Source: Deltaproteobacteria bacterium (lineage in GTDB: Bacteria; Desulfobacterota; Binatia; UTPRO1). Taken from it: a stretch of 48,649 bases of DNA. Where the stretch lies: NCBI GenBank assembly GCA_016200545.1, contig JACQEO010000066.1, positions 1 to 48,649 of the forward strand, in the 5' to 3' direction. Below are positions 17,346 through 26,373 of the stretch, in pieces (the first letter of the stretch is position 1; each line of letters starts with the position of its first letter). Both the position numbers and the translations under genes were made by a program. The notes beneath the pieces were generated by a model that was given only the letters and a program-made list of their open reading frames with translations, was not told where the DNA came from and made no database searches.

Positions 17346-18527
17346 GTGAACATCCACGAGTTTCAGGCGAAGGAAATCCTCCGCAAGTACGGCGTGCCCG
17401 TCCTCGAGGGCGGCATCGCGCGCACGCCGGAGGAGGCCGCCGAGGTGGCGCGCCGGCTCGGCGGTACCGTCGTCGTCAAGGCGCAAATCCACGCCGGCGG
17501 CCGCGGCAAGGGCGGCGGCGTCAAAGTCGTGCGCGCGCCGGACGAGGCGGCGACGTTCGCACGCGGTCTCCTCGGCAGGGCGCTGGTGACGCATCAGACC
17601 GGACCCGAAGGGCGCGTCGTGCGTCAGGTGCTCGTCGAGCAGGGATGTGACATCGCGCGCGAGCTCTACCTCGGCGTCGTCGTCGATCGTGGCAGCGGCC
17701 GCGTCGCGGTGATCGCGTCGCAGGAAGGCGGCGTCGAGATCGAGGAGGTGGCAGCGCGCAATCCCGACGCGATCCATCGCGAGCTCCTCGATCCGCTCGT
17801 CGGGCTGGCGCCATTCCAGGGTCGCCGGCTGGCGTTCCGTCTCGGCTTGCCGAAGGAGCTGACGAACAAGGCGGTCGCGTTTTTCACTGGCTTGGTGCGT
17901 GCCTTCCACGAGTGCGACGCGTCGCTCACCGAGATCAATCCGCTGGTGGTGACGAAGGCCGGTGAGCTGATCGCGCTCGATGCCAAGATGAGCGTCGATG
18001 ACAACGCGCTCTTCCGCCAGCCGGCGGTGCGCGCCTATCGCGACGAGCACGAGGAAGATCCGCGCGAGCGCGCGGCCGCGAAGTTCGACCTCAGCTACAT
18101 CGCGCTCAGTGGCAACATCGGCTGCATGGTGAACGGCGCCGGCCTGGCGATGGCGACGATGGACATCGTCAAGTATGCCGGCGGTGAGCCCGCCAACTTC
18201 CTCGACGTCGGCGGTGGCGCCAACGCCGAGAAGGTCCGGGAGGCGTTTCGCATCCTGCTCTCGGACGCGAGCGTACGCGCGATCTTCATCAACATCTTCG
18301 GCGGCATCCTGCGCTGCGACGTGTTCGCCGAGGGCGTCGTCGCGGCGGCGCGCGAGGTCGGCCTCAAGGTGCCGCTGGTCGTGCGCATGGAGGGCACGAA
18401 CGTCGAGCGGGGCAAGCAAATCCTCGCCGAGTCGGGCCTGGCGATACAGACCGCGGGCGACATGGCCGAGGGCGCGCGTCTCGCCGTCGCCGCCGCGCAA
18501 CGTGGCGCGGGAGGTGCGCTGCGATGA
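17346..18527 (+). CDS. sucC: Succinyl-CoA synthetase beta subunit
   Basis: Together with SucD converts succinyl-CoA to succinate with nucleotide phosphorylation. The 393 residues start [19 protein letters not shown] and form an ATP-grasp domain with [26 protein letters not shown] and [14 protein letters not shown]. The C-terminal CoA-ligase-like domain has [11 protein letters not shown] and [18 protein letters not shown] 17346 lies 13 bases after sdhB with GGTGAGG upstream. The gap to sucD is 112 bases and is filled by a repeat (18552-18632). Confidence 0.95.
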   Translation: MNIHEFQAKEILRKYGVPVLEGGIARTPEEAAEVARRLGGTVVVKAQIHAGGRGKGGGVKVVRAPDEAATFARGLLGRALVTHQTGPEGRVVRQVLVEQGCDIARELYLGVVVDRGSGRVAVIASQEGGVEIEEVAARNPDAIHRELLDPLVGLAPFQGRRLAFRLGLPKELTNKAVAFFTGLVRAFHECDASLTEINPLVVTKAGELIALDAKMSVDDNALFRQPAVRAYRDEHEEDPRERAAAKFDLSYIALSGNIGCMVNGAGLAMATMDIVKYAGGEPANFLDVGGGANAEKVREAFRILLSDASVRAIFINIFGGILRCDVFAEGVVAAAREVGLKVPLVVRMEGTNVERGKQILAESGLAIQTAGDMAEGARLAVAAAQRGAGGALR

Positions 18528-18551
18528 CGACCTGGCGAGCGGGGCCGAAGC

Positions 18552-18632
18552 GGGAGGGAGGCGCGCGAATTCACTGCGCGCGCCTACGCCCATCGGAGCA
18601 CGGCCGCGCAGCGGCCGCGCGCACGGGGGCAA
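18552..18632 (-). repeat. Two-hairpin dispersed repeat, copy A (between sucC and sucD)
   Basis: Reverse-oriented copy of the element described in the findings. Read on the minus strand it has GCCCCCG, an enclosed hairpin with GGCCGC/GCGGCC, GATGGGCG, then GGCGCGCG and CGCGCGCC arms around a GTGAA-containing loop. It is most like copy E in its first half and copy C in its second half. It is the only copy that is not in the sense direction of the upstream gene. Confidence 0.75.
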
Positions 18633-18639
18633 CACCCAA

Positions 18640-19512
18640 ATGAGCATTCTCGTCGATCGCACGACGCGGGTCATCGTCCAGGGCATCACCGGGGCGACCG
18701 GGCAATTTCACGCCAAGGCGTGTCGCGAGTACGGCACGCAGATCGTCGGCGGCGTCACGCCGGGGAAGGGCGGCACCGACCTCGAGGGCATTCCGATCTT
18801 CGACACCGTCGAGCAGGCGGTGCGCGCGACCGGCGCCAACGCGACGTGCATCTTCGTGCCGCCGCCGTTCGCGGCCGACGCCATCATGGAGGCAGCCGAC
18901 GCCGGCCTGCCGCTCGCGATCTGCATCACCGAGGGCGTGCCGACGCTCGACATGGTGCGCTGCGCGCGCTTCCTCGAGGGTAAGACGACGCGCCTCATCG
19001 GCCCGAACTGCCCCGGCCTCATCACGCCGGGCGAGTGCAAAATCGGCATCATGCCCGGCTACATCCACAAGCCGGGGACGATCGGTGTCGTCTCGCGCAG
19101 CGGCACGCTCACCTACGAGGCGGTGCACCAGCTCACCAAGCTCGGCATCGGCCAGTCGACGTGCGTCGGCATCGGCGGCGATCCGATCATCGGCACCGGC
19201 TTCATCGACGTCCTGCGCCTCTATCAAGACGATCCCGGCACCACGGGCGTCATCCTGATCGGCGAGATCGGCGGCACCGCCGAGGAGGACGCGGCGGCCT
19301 TCATCAAGGCGCACATGACCAAGCCCGTCGCCGTCTTCATCGCCGGCCAGACGGCGCCGAAGGGTAAGCGCATGGGCCACGCCGGTGCGATCATCGCCGG
19401 GGGTCGCGGCACCGCCGCCGACAAGATCCGCGCCTTCGAGGCCGCCGGCGTGCGCGTCGCGAAGAGCCCCGCCGAGCTCGGCAGTACCATGGCCGCGGCG
19501 TTGCGATCATGA
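18640..19512 (+). CDS. sucD: Succinyl-CoA synthetase alpha subunit
   Basis: Holds the CoA-binding site and the phosphorylated His. The 290 residues begin [18 protein letters not shown], then GVTPGKGG and the [11 protein letters not shown] loop. GPNCPGLI and [14 protein letters not shown] are standard, and the active His is in [14 protein letters not shown] 18640 fits the conserved N-terminus; no Shine-Dalgarno sequence is visible, because the repeat lies directly upstream. Whether sucC and sucD are still co-transcribed through the hairpins is worth checking. Confidence 0.95.
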   Translation: MSILVDRTTRVIVQGITGATGQFHAKACREYGTQIVGGVTPGKGGTDLEGIPIFDTVEQAVRATGANATCIFVPPPFAADAIMEAADAGLPLAICITEGVPTLDMVRCARFLEGKTTRLIGPNCPGLITPGECKIGIMPGYIHKPGTIGVVSRSGTLTYEAVHQLTKLGIGQSTCVGIGGDPIIGTGFIDVLRLYQDDPGTTGVILIGEIGGTAEEDAAAFIKAHMTKPVAVFIAGQTAPKGKRMGHAGAIIAGGRGTAADKIRAFEAAGVRVAKSPAELGSTMAAALRS

Positions 19513-19531
19513 GCACGACAGGAGAAGGGTG

Positions 19532-19957
19532 ATGACGGAGCAGACACTCGCGATCATCAAGCCGGACGCGGTGCGGCGGAATCTCATCGGCGAGATCATC
19601 CGCCGCATCGAGGCGGCAGGCCTGCGCGTCGCCGCGGCCCGACTGCTGCATCTCACCAAGACCGCGGCGGAGGGCTTCTACGCCGTGCACCGCGAGCGGC
19701 CGTTCTTCGCGAGTCTGACGGCCTTCATGTCGTCGGGTCCCGTGATGGTGATGGTGCTCGAGGGTGACGGCGCGATCGTGAGCTGGCGGACGCTCATGGG
19801 CGCGACTGATCCGGCGAAGGCCGACGCCGGCACCATTCGCAAGGACCTCGGGTTGGGCGTCGAGCAGAACGCGACGCACGGTTCCGACGCGCCCGAGACC
19901 GCCCGCACCGAGATCGCCTACTTCTTCAGCGCCCTCGATCTCGTACATCGGGAGTGA
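19532..19957 (+). CDS. ndk: Nucleoside diphosphate kinase
   Basis: Balances NTP and dNTP pools by transfer of the gamma-phosphate through a His. The 141 residues contain [18 protein letters not shown], the HRERPFF region, [29 protein letters not shown] and the active-site NATHGSD. GGAGAAGGG lies 6 bases before ATG 19532. NDK next to succinyl-CoA synthetase is a common pairing, consistent with GTP or ATP made by SucCD being exchanged. Confidence 0.96.
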   Translation: MTEQTLAIIKPDAVRRNLIGEIIRRIEAAGLRVAAARLLHLTKTAAEGFYAVHRERPFFASLTAFMSSGPVMVMVLEGDGAIVSWRTLMGATDPAKADAGTIRKDLGLGVEQNATHGSDAPETARTEIAYFFSALDLVHRE

Positions 19958-21240
19958 ACGCCATCGCGCGCGCACGCCGCTGGAATCCCGGCCGCCCGCC
20001 CGAGCCGCACGGCCGGAAGGATGCGCTGTGGTTCTTCGTGGCGGCGTTCGCGATCTACGCGCTGACGTCCCCGGGGGCCACGGCGTACGACCAGTACGCG
20101 CTCTTCGCGGACGCCATGTTGCACGGCAGCCTGTCGCTGCCTTCGCGCCCGCCGCACCTCGAGATGGCCGAGTACCAGGGCCGCGCCTACTTCAGCAATC
20201 CGCCGACGCCGGCGATCTTGCTGCTGCCGATCATCTGGCTCGCCGAGCATCCGCCGCTGCAATCTTGGCTGCTGCGCTGGAACGGCGGGTGGAACATTCC
20301 GTTCGGCACCCTGCAGACGTTTCTGTCGGTGCTGACCGGCGCGCTCGCCGTCGCGTTCGCGCGCGTCGCCCTCGGGCGCGTACCGGTCTCACGACGCGCG
20401 GCCAACTTCGGCGCCGCGCTCTTCGGGTTCGGCACCATCCACTGGTACCACACGACGATCGGCTCGGTCTGGTACGTCGCGCAGATCGTGCACGCGATGT
20501 TCATGTGGTTGCTGGTGTGCGAGTGGCTCGCGCGCGCGCGCCCGCTGCTGCTCGGCGTGTGGTTCGCGGCGGCGTTCTGGTGCCGTATGGAGACGATCGT
20601 CGTCGCGCCGTTCATTCTGCTGGCGCGCCCCGACTGCTGGCTGCAGCCGCTCGCGGACGAGCTCGTACCGCGCCTCCGCCTCGGGTGGCTGCTGCGTTTC
20701 GGCGCGCCGATCGTCGGCGTGGTTGCGCTCAACGCCGGCTACAACTGGGTGCGCTTCGGCGTCTTCACCAACTGGGCCTACGAGATGCTGATCGAGAAGC
20801 CCGAGGTGCGCGGCCTGTTCCCGCACGGCCTGCTCTCCTGGGAGTACTGGCCGGGCCACGTCTACGTGATGTTCAAAGCGAAGCCGATTTTCCTCGATAC
20901 CTTTCCGTGGATCGTGCCGTCGGTGGGAGGCATGGCGATCTGGACCACGACGCCGGCCTTCATCTACGCCTTCCGTGCCCCGCTCGACCGCCTCTCCGCC
21001 GGCTGCTGGCTCGGGATCGCGATCTTCATCGCGCAGCTCTTCCAGTTCGGCGGCACCGGCATGACCCAGTTGGGCTATCGCTTCGCGATGGACTTCTACC
21101 CGCTTCTCATCCTGCTCACGATCCGCGGCATGGACCGCCCCATCCGCTGGTGGCACGAGGGATTCATCGGGATCTCCATCTTCATCAATGCGTGGTGCGT
21201 GTGGGTCCTGAACATCCTCCACATCGAGAAACTGTTCTGA
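19954..21240 (+). CDS. Polytopic membrane protein, GT-C glycosyltransferase-like
   Basis: 428 residues with about ten hydrophobic segments and a soluble loop early in the chain. The first loop after helix 1 holds [16 protein letters not shown], where the acidic residues could play the role of the catalytic Asp of GT-C enzymes. Near the C-terminus [20 protein letters not shown] resembles the last conserved region of PMT/ArnT-type and related membrane sugar transferases. The donor and acceptor are unknown. GTG 19954 overlaps the ndk stop as GTGA, so it is probably translated together with ndk. It is the first of the envelope genes. Confidence 0.7.
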   Translation: MNAIARARRWNPGRPPEPHGRKDALWFFVAAFAIYALTSPGATAYDQYALFADAMLHGSLSLPSRPPHLEMAEYQGRAYFSNPPTPAILLLPIIWLAEHPPLQSWLLRWNGGWNIPFGTLQTFLSVLTGALAVAFARVALGRVPVSRRAANFGAALFGFGTIHWYHTTIGSVWYVAQIVHAMFMWLLVCEWLARARPLLLGVWFAAAFWCRMETIVVAPFILLARPDCWLQPLADELVPRLRLGWLLRFGAPIVGVVALNAGYNWVRFGVFTNWAYEMLIEKPEVRGLFPHGLLSWEYWPGHVYVMFKAKPIFLDTFPWIVPSVGGMAIWTTTPAFIYAFRAPLDRLSAGCWLGIAIFIAQLFQFGGTGMTQLGYRFAMDFYPLLILLTIRGMDRPIRWWHEGFIGISIFINAWCVWVLNILHIEKLF

Positions 21241-21287
21241 TCGACCCTTCGCCGCGCGGCAACCATCCCCGATCCGCGGCGACCCGC

Positions 21288-21316
21288 TTGACCTCACGGC
21301 GGACGTCTGTTTGCCT
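21288..21316 (+). promoter_or_regulatory. Possible promoter of the class I methyltransferase gene
   Basis: TTGACC (21288-21293), a 17-base spacer, TTGCCT (21311-21316), then 6 bases to ATG 21323. The -10 matches TATAAT only at the ends, but the geometry is the same as for other leaderless-type promoters in the window. Confidence 0.3.
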
Positions 21317-21322
21317 CGCCGC

Positions 21323-22198
21323 ATGACGCTCGCGGCCGAGCAGGGTGCGGTGGAGGAGGTCGCCTGCGCGGTTTGCGGCGGTACGGACGCGACGCGCCTC
21401 TTCGAGAAGGACGGTTTCCCGATCGTCCGCTGCCGCGGCTGCGGCCTCGTCTACGTCAATCCTCGCCTCACGCCGCAGGCGCTCGCCGGCTTGTATGAGG
21501 GCCAAGAGATTTCCCCGGCCGCGTACTACGTGCGCACGGCGCGACAGGATGAGCTCTCGTTCGCGCAGCGGCTGGCGCTGATCGAGCGCTACCACGATCC
21601 CGGTACGCTCCTCGACCTCGGCTGCGGGCCGGGGACGTTCTCGGCGGTCGCGCGCTCGCGCGGCTGGCACCCCGTCGGCCTCGACGTCAACTCGCAGTCG
21701 GTGGCGCACTGCCGCGACCTCGGCCTCGAGGCGATCTGCGACGTGTTTCCGAGCCCGGCGCTCAGCGGGCGCCGGTTCGACGTCGTCGTCATGAACGATT
21801 TCCTCGAGCATCTCCCCGACCCCGGCGCGGCGCTCGAGGCCGCGGGCACGCTGCTAGCGCCAGGCGGCGTGCTCTTCGTCACCACGCCCGACGTCGGATC
21901 GCTGATGGCGCGTCTCACCGGCGTGCGCTGGCTGCATCTCAAGCCGAACGAGCACTTGAACTACTTCGACCGTCGCACCATCGATCGGCTGCTGACGCGC
22001 ACCGGCTACCGCGTCAAGTACCTGCGAGCGATCGGGCGCGTGCGCAATCTCGCCGTCGCCCTCGAGAAGATGCGTGCCTATGGCGAGCTCGCGAGCACCG
22101 TGGCCCGGCTCCTCATTCCCGTGCGCCTCGCCGAGCGCATCAACCTGCCGCTCAACCCCGGCGACGAAATGGTCGTCATCGCCGCCAAAGCGGACTAG
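21323..22198 (+). CDS. Zinc-ribbon class I SAM-dependent methyltransferase
   Basis: 291 residues. The N-terminus has CAVCGG and CRGCGL, a four-Cys zinc-binding ribbon, followed by VYVNPRLTPQALAGLYE, as in sugar or lipid methyltransferases of envelope clusters. The SAM site is LLDLGCGPGTFS, followed by VGLDVN, VVVMNDFLEHLPDPGAAL and GGVLFVTTPD. The C-terminal part includes NEHLNYFDRRTIDRLL, a block typical of methyltransferases in polysaccharide clusters. The substrate is unknown. TTG 21311 is an alternative start. It ends 101 bases before the convergent GT2 gene. Confidence 0.85.
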   Translation: MTLAAEQGAVEEVACAVCGGTDATRLFEKDGFPIVRCRGCGLVYVNPRLTPQALAGLYEGQEISPAAYYVRTARQDELSFAQRLALIERYHDPGTLLDLGCGPGTFSAVARSRGWHPVGLDVNSQSVAHCRDLGLEAICDVFPSPALSGRRFDVVVMNDFLEHLPDPGAALEAAGTLLAPGGVLFVTTPDVGSLMARLTGVRWLHLKPNEHLNYFDRRTIDRLLTRTGYRVKYLRAIGRVRNLAVALEKMRAYGELASTVARLLIPVRLAERINLPLNPGDEMVVIAAKAD

Positions 22199-22231
22199 GG
22201 AGCCTACGCACGGGGGCGACCGGGCGGAATC

Positions 22232-22295
22232 GGAGCACCCGGGATTCACTCCCGGGTGCGACGCCCGTCGCGAGCGTAGCGAGCGGGGGCGAAAT
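22232..22295 (-). repeat. Two-hairpin dispersed repeat, copy B
   Basis: Sense-oriented after the minus-strand GT2-methyltransferase stop: TGA, TTG, then ATTTCGCCCCCG, CGACGGGCG and GCACCCGGGAGTGAATCCCGGGTGC, ending CTCC. The second hairpin is a perfect 10-bp stem with a GTGAA loop. A fragment GCACGGGGGCGA at 22208-22219 may be the end of another copy. Confidence 0.8.
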
Positions 22296-22298
22296 CAA

Positions 22299-23762
22299 TC
22301 AATGCGCTATGCCGTCCGGAAGGACGAAGGGCGTGGGATGCTCGTCGAGTGTACGGACCTTGCGCGCGACGACGAGCAGCGCCATGCCGTGGCGGGGGCG
22401 GAGCCGCTGCTCGAAGCGGAGCCAGGGGACGAGCAGGTTGGCGACGCGCGCTTGCAGCGCCGGGATGGCGCGGCGCTTCAGGAGCACGGAATTGAGGTAC
22501 CATCCGGCGATGCCGGGTAGGTTGAAGTAGCTCGCCTCCTCGATCGCGAAGCCGTGGCCCTGGAGCTGGGCGACGAGATCGCCGTGCTCGTAGCGGCGGT
22601 GATGGTGGATCGCGCGATCGATCTCACCGTAGAGGGCGCGCATCGCCGGCACCTCCAGGACGAGGCGACCGCCGGGCTCGAGGAGGCGGGCGAAGGTGGC
22701 GAGCGCGGCGTCGTCGTCCTCGATGTGCTCGAGGACGTTCAGGCAGAGGATGGTGTCGAAGCGCTCCCCCTGCAAGCCGTCGAGCGACGGGTCCGCCCAA
22801 TCGACCCGGCGCACGCGCAGGTTGTCCAGTTGGTGGAAGGCGGCGCGCAAGAGCGCGAGGTAGTGCTCGTTGTTGTCGGTCACGACGACGTGCTCGCGGT
22901 CGCGGAGGAAGCGCGTGAAGTTGCCGACGCCGCAGCCGACCTCGAGGACGCGATCGCCGACGTACGGATCGAGGCGGGTCCACACCCACTCGTTGTAGCG
23001 GCCGACGTGACGCAGGCGCTGCAAGGTCGTGTAGCCGGGATCGTCCTGATCATCGACGAGGGCGTGCTTGAGGATCGTCCAGATCGCCGCCAGGCCGTCC
23101 GTCCAGCCGATCTTCTTGCCTTGCCAGTATTCGCGGCCGTAGTAGCTGATCGGCACCTCGTAGAGGCGGCAGCCGAGGCGCGCGACCTTCGCCGTCAGCT
23201 CGGGCTCGATCCCGAACCGGTTCGAGGTGATGCGTATGCGACGCAGAACGTCGGTGCGGAAGACCTTGTAGCAGGTCTCCATGTCGGTGAGGTTCAGGTC
23301 GGTGCAGAGGTTCGAGATGAAGGTGAGGAACTTGTTCCCCATCATGTGGCGAAAGAAGAGCACGCGATGGGTGGAGCCGAGAAAGCGCGAGCCGTAGACC
23401 ACGTCCGCGTAGCCGGCGACGATCGGTTCGACGAGCTTCGAGTACTCGGCCGGGTCGTACTCGAGGTCGGCGTCTTGGATGAGCGTGATGTCGCCCTCGA
23501 CATGGGCCAGCGCGCGACGGACGGCCGCGCCTTTGCCGGCGTTCTGGGGCTGGAAGATCGCCTGCAGGCGATTCAGGTCGTCGTGCGGCGCGTTCAACAG
23601 GCTACGGATGACCTCGGTGGTGCCGTCGGTCGAGCCGTCGTCGACGATGATGATCTGCTTGCGCAGCGGTACCGCGCGGACGCGCTCGAGAACGCGGCGG
23701 AGCGTCCGCCGCTCGTTGAAGACGGGGACGATGACCGAGAGCGTGAGATCCGCCTGGCGCAC
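22299..23762 (-). CDS. Bifunctional GT2 glycosyltransferase / class I methyltransferase
   Basis: 487 residues with two domains. Residues 1-235 are a GT2 of the dolichyl-phosphate mannose synthase-like type: [35 protein letters not shown], the metal-binding [15 protein letters not shown] and the [14 protein letters not shown] block. Residues about 250-480 form a SAM methyltransferase with [31 protein letters not shown] and [19 protein letters not shown]. The methyltransferase half also keeps the HHHRRYE block and the hydrophobic segment [13 protein letters not shown]. The fused form is known in bacteria but its product is not defined. GTG 23762 has no Shine-Dalgarno sequence. Confidence 0.88.
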   Translation of the reverse strand: MRQADLTLSVIVPVFNERRTLRRVLERVRAVPLRKQIIIVDDGSTDGTTEVIRSLLNAPHDDLNRLQAIFQPQNAGKGAAVRRALAHVEGDITLIQDADLEYDPAEYSKLVEPIVAGYADVVYGSRFLGSTHRVLFFRHMMGNKFLTFISNLCTDLNLTDMETCYKVFRTDVLRRIRITSNRFGIEPELTAKVARLGCRLYEVPISYYGREYWQGKKIGWTDGLAAIWTILKHALVDDQDDPGYTTLQRLRHVGRYNEWVWTRLDPYVGDRVLEVGCGVGNFTRFLRDREHVVVTDNNEHYLALLRAAFHQLDNLRVRRVDWADPSLDGLQGERFDTILCLNVLEHIEDDDAALATFARLLEPGGRLVLEVPAMRALYGEIDRAIHHHRRYEHGDLVAQLQGHGFAIEEASYFNLPGIAGWYLNSVLLKRRAIPALQARVANLLVPWLRFEQRLRPRHGMALLVVARKVRTLDEHPTPFVLPDGIAH

Positions 23763-23771
23763 GGGGGGGAT

Positions 23772-23800
23772 CTACTACCAGGCCGCGAGCCGATGACCAA
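23772..23800 (-). promoter_or_regulatory. Promoter of the GT2-methyltransferase gene, leaderless type
   Basis: TTGGTC (minus strand 23800-23795), a 17-base spacer and TAGTAG (23777-23772), with 9 bases to GTG 23762, seven of them C. The same -35 hexamer occurs in the sdhC promoter. Confidence 0.35.
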
Positions 23801-23817
23801 TGCCGGTCGACGACGCG

Positions 23818-23847
23818 TTGACACCCGGAAGAGGCTACTTGTAGGGT
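23818..23847 (+). promoter_or_regulatory. Promoter of the GT9 gene
   Basis: TTGACA (23818-23823), an 18-base spacer and TAGGGT (23842-23847), divergent from the GT2-methyltransferase promoter. The leader to ATG 23893 is about 40 bases and has no Shine-Dalgarno sequence. Confidence 0.45.
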
Positions 23848-23892
23848 TTGAGAGCGGCGGCGCGGGGTCTTGCCGTCGCGCAGGCCCATACG

Positions 23893-25161
23893 ATGAAGCT
23901 CTCGACCATGCGCCGCATCGACTATTTCGTCGGTGTGCCCGCGACGCTCGTCTTGACTGCTCTGGCGAAGCTCCTCGGCCGCATGCGCCCGCGCCGTGCC
24001 GACGGAGAGCCGCGGCGCATCCTCTTCATCGAGCTCTCCGAGATGGGAAGCACGATTCTCGCGTCAGCCGCGATCCGCCGCGTCCAGGAACGCCATCCCG
24101 GCGCTCAGCACGCGTTCGCGATCTTCCGCAAGAACGCTGCGAGCCTGCGGCTCCTCCACCTCTTCGACGAGCGCCACATCTTCACGCTGCGCGACGACTC
24201 GTTGGCGCACATGGCGGCCGACACCATCGCGTTCGTTCGCTTCTGCCGCGCCGAGCGCATCGACACCGTGATCGATCTCGAGCTCTTTTCGCGCATCTCG
24301 TCGATCTTGAGCCTGCTTTCGGGCGCCACGACGCGGGTCGGCTTCCACAATTACCACGGTGAGGGCCTCTACCGCGGCGAGCACCTCACGTACCGCGTAC
24401 AGTACAATCCGTACCGCCACATGTCGCAGAACTTTCTCGCGCTCATCGAAGCCCTCGAGTGCGAGCCCGATGCCATCCCGCTGCCGAAACTCGCCATTCC
24501 CGTGCCGCCGCCGCCAGTCCAGGTGCCGATCGACGCCGAGGCGTTCGCGTACGTCCGCCGCCAGATCGCGGACTGCTATCCGCTCACGCCGGCGCATCGA
24601 CTGGTGGTGGTGAATCACGACGCGGGCGGCCTGCTCCCGATCCGCACCTGGCCGCCGGAGCGCTTCGCCGAGCTCGTGCGGCGGCTCCTCGCCGCCGATC
24701 CGATGGTGGTCGTCATCCTCATGGGGATCGCCGAGGCGAAGACGTCGGCCCGCGCCATCGTTGCGCGCGTCGGCGACCCGCGTTGCATCGACTTCGTCGG
24801 TCGGACGCGGACGCTCACCGACGTGTTGCAGCTCTTTCATCAAAGCGAGCTGCTGATCACCAACGACAGCGGCCCGGCGCATTTCGCGAGCCTGACGCCG
24901 ATCAAGAGCATCACCCTCTTTGGCCCCGAGACGCCCGTTCTCTACGGTCCGCTCGGTGCGGACGCCGTGCATCTCTTCGCGAACCTCGCGTGCAGTCCGT
25001 GCCTGAGCGCCCTCAATCACCGCAGCAGTCCATGCCGAGACAATCGCTGCCTGCAGGAGATCAGGGTCGACGAGGTCTTCGCGCACGCCCAGCGGTTGCT
25101 TGGCACCGCCGCGACGGCCGCCCGCGATACCGCGACGCCGGAGCGCGCCGCCAACACGTGA
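23893..25161 (+). CDS. Glycosyltransferase family 9 (heptosyltransferase-like)
   Basis: 422 residues. A hydrophobic stretch at about residues 13-25 may be a membrane tether. The first Rossmann domain begins RRILFIELSEMGSTILASAA; the second has VNHDAGGLLPIRTWPPERFAELV, FVGRTRTLTDVLQL and the donor-binding TNDSGPAHFASL with FGPETPVLYGPLG, all typical of ADP-heptose:LPS heptosyltransferases. The first domain lacks the usual N-terminal Gly-rich D-x-x-x-x-x-P, so the donor may be another sugar. Cys residues in CSPCLSALNH and CRDNRC follow, as in related GT9 proteins with a C-terminal Cys motif. ATG 23893 is chosen over TTG 23848. Confidence 0.85.
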   Translation: MKLSTMRRIDYFVGVPATLVLTALAKLLGRMRPRRADGEPRRILFIELSEMGSTILASAAIRRVQERHPGAQHAFAIFRKNAASLRLLHLFDERHIFTLRDDSLAHMAADTIAFVRFCRAERIDTVIDLELFSRISSILSLLSGATTRVGFHNYHGEGLYRGEHLTYRVQYNPYRHMSQNFLALIEALECEPDAIPLPKLAIPVPPPPVQVPIDAEAFAYVRRQIADCYPLTPAHRLVVVNHDAGGLLPIRTWPPERFAELVRRLLAADPMVVVILMGIAEAKTSARAIVARVGDPRCIDFVGRTRTLTDVLQLFHQSELLITNDSGPAHFASLTPIKSITLFGPETPVLYGPLGADAVHLFANLACSPCLSALNHRSSPCRDNRCLQEIRVDEVFAHAQRLLGTAATAARDTATPERAANT

Positions 25162-25181
25162 ACAGCGCCCCGCGCCGTCCG

Positions 25182-25211
25182 GTGGACGCCCCGTCGGGGC
25201 GTCGCTAAAGT
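25182..25211 (+). promoter_or_regulatory. Promoter of rlmN with hairpin in the spacer, leaderless type
   Basis: TAAAGT (25206-25211) lies 7 bases before ATG 25219; GTGGAC (25182-25187) is a weak -35 at 18 bases. A perfect 8-bp hairpin, GACGCCCC (25185-25192) and GGGGCGTC (25196-25203), occupies most of the spacer. It could be the terminator of the GT9 gene or an operator. Confidence 0.4.
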
Positions 25212-25218
25212 CGCCGGG

Positions 25219-26364
25219 ATGGACCGCAGGGACATATTCGAGCTCTCTCTCGCCGAGATCGAGTCCTGGTGCGCCGAGCGCAGCCTGCCGCGCTACCGTG
25301 CCCAACAGGTGACCTCGTGGCTTTACCAGCGCGGTCTCCGCGACTTTCAGGAGATGACGAATGTCCCCCGTCCGCTGCGTGACGCACTCGTAACGAGCTT
25401 CACGATCGGCTCGCTCGAGCTCGCCATGCTCAGCCGCTCCTCCGACGGCACGCAGAAGCTCCTCTTCCGCTTGCGCGACGGCGCGACGATCGAAAGCGTC
25501 CTCATCCCGGATGGCGCCCGCCTCACCCTCTGCGTCTCCACGCAGGTCGGCTGCGCCATGGGCTGCACGTTCTGCGCCACCGCCACGCTCGGCTTCCGCC
25601 GCCACCTCACGCGCGGCGAGATCGTCGAGCAGCTCCTCCAGGCGCGCCCGCCCACGGCGCCGAAGGCGCGCGAATCTTCCGTCGACGACGGCGACCTACC
25701 GGCGCGCATCACCAATCTGGTCTTCATGGGAATGGGCGAGCCGCTTCACAATTACGCGGGAACGGTGGGCGCGATCGAGACGCTCACTTCCTCGTGGGGC
25801 GTCGCCTTCTCGCATCGACGGATCACGGTCTCGACGGTCGGGTTGGTGCCGGAGATGCAGCGGCTGCTCGCGGACACGCAGGCGCAGCTCGCGGTGTCGC
25901 TGACGTCCGTGGACGAGACGACGCGACGCGAGTTGATGCCAATCACGAAGAAGTACTCGGTGGCCGAGTTGCTCGCGGCGTGTCGGGCGTTGCCGTTGCC
26001 GCGGCGGAAGCGGATCACCTTCGAGTACGTGCTGATCGCGGCGGTGAACGACCGTGTCGATGACGCGCGGGCGCTGGCGCGGGCGCTGGCCGGGATTCGC
26101 TGCAAGGTGAACCTGATTCCGTTCAATCCATTTCCGGGCTCGTCCCTGCGCCGCAGCGACGACGTCAGCGTCGCGCGCTTTCAGGACGTGGTGCGTCGGG
26201 CGGGGGTGCATGCCACGGTGCGTGAGAGCCGTGGGCCCGACATCGCGGCCGCGTGCGGACAGTTGGTGGCGGCCGAGGAGCGGCGCGCGCGCGACGTCGC
26301 GTCCGCGAGCGATTCCGGAAGCACCGGTGGGGCCGCGGATCTCGCTACGGCGATGAGCAGCTGA
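25219..26364 (+). CDS. rlmN: 23S rRNA (adenine2503-C2)-methyltransferase
   Basis: Radical-SAM enzyme that methylates C2 of A2503 in 23S rRNA and A37 in some tRNAs. In the 381 residues the cluster motif is CAMGCTFCATATLGF (CxxxCxxC), with NLVFMGMGEPLHNY as the SAM and substrate block and the C-terminal SRGPDIAAACGQL holding the Cys that forms the thioether. RlmN rather than Cfr is supported by length and genomic setting. It leads a run of genes to 33376, with spacings of 9-13 bases, overlaps, or none. Confidence 0.95.
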   Translation: MDRRDIFELSLAEIESWCAERSLPRYRAQQVTSWLYQRGLRDFQEMTNVPRPLRDALVTSFTIGSLELAMLSRSSDGTQKLLFRLRDGATIESVLIPDGARLTLCVSTQVGCAMGCTFCATATLGFRRHLTRGEIVEQLLQARPPTAPKARESSVDDGDLPARITNLVFMGMGEPLHNYAGTVGAIETLTSSWGVAFSHRRITVSTVGLVPEMQRLLADTQAQLAVSLTSVDETTRRELMPITKKYSVAELLAACRALPLPRRKRITFEYVLIAAVNDRVDDARALARALAGIRCKVNLIPFNPFPGSSLRRSDDVSVARFQDVVRRAGVHATVRESRGPDIAAACGQLVAAEERRARDVASASDSGSTGGAADLATAMSS

Positions 26365-26373
26365 CGCACGCGG

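Noticed and set aside
22554..24362. 602-codon plus-strand open frame
   Set aside because: It is antisense to the GT2-methyltransferase gene and runs into the GT9 gene in another frame; its Asp/Val/Glu-rich composition is typical of a shadow.
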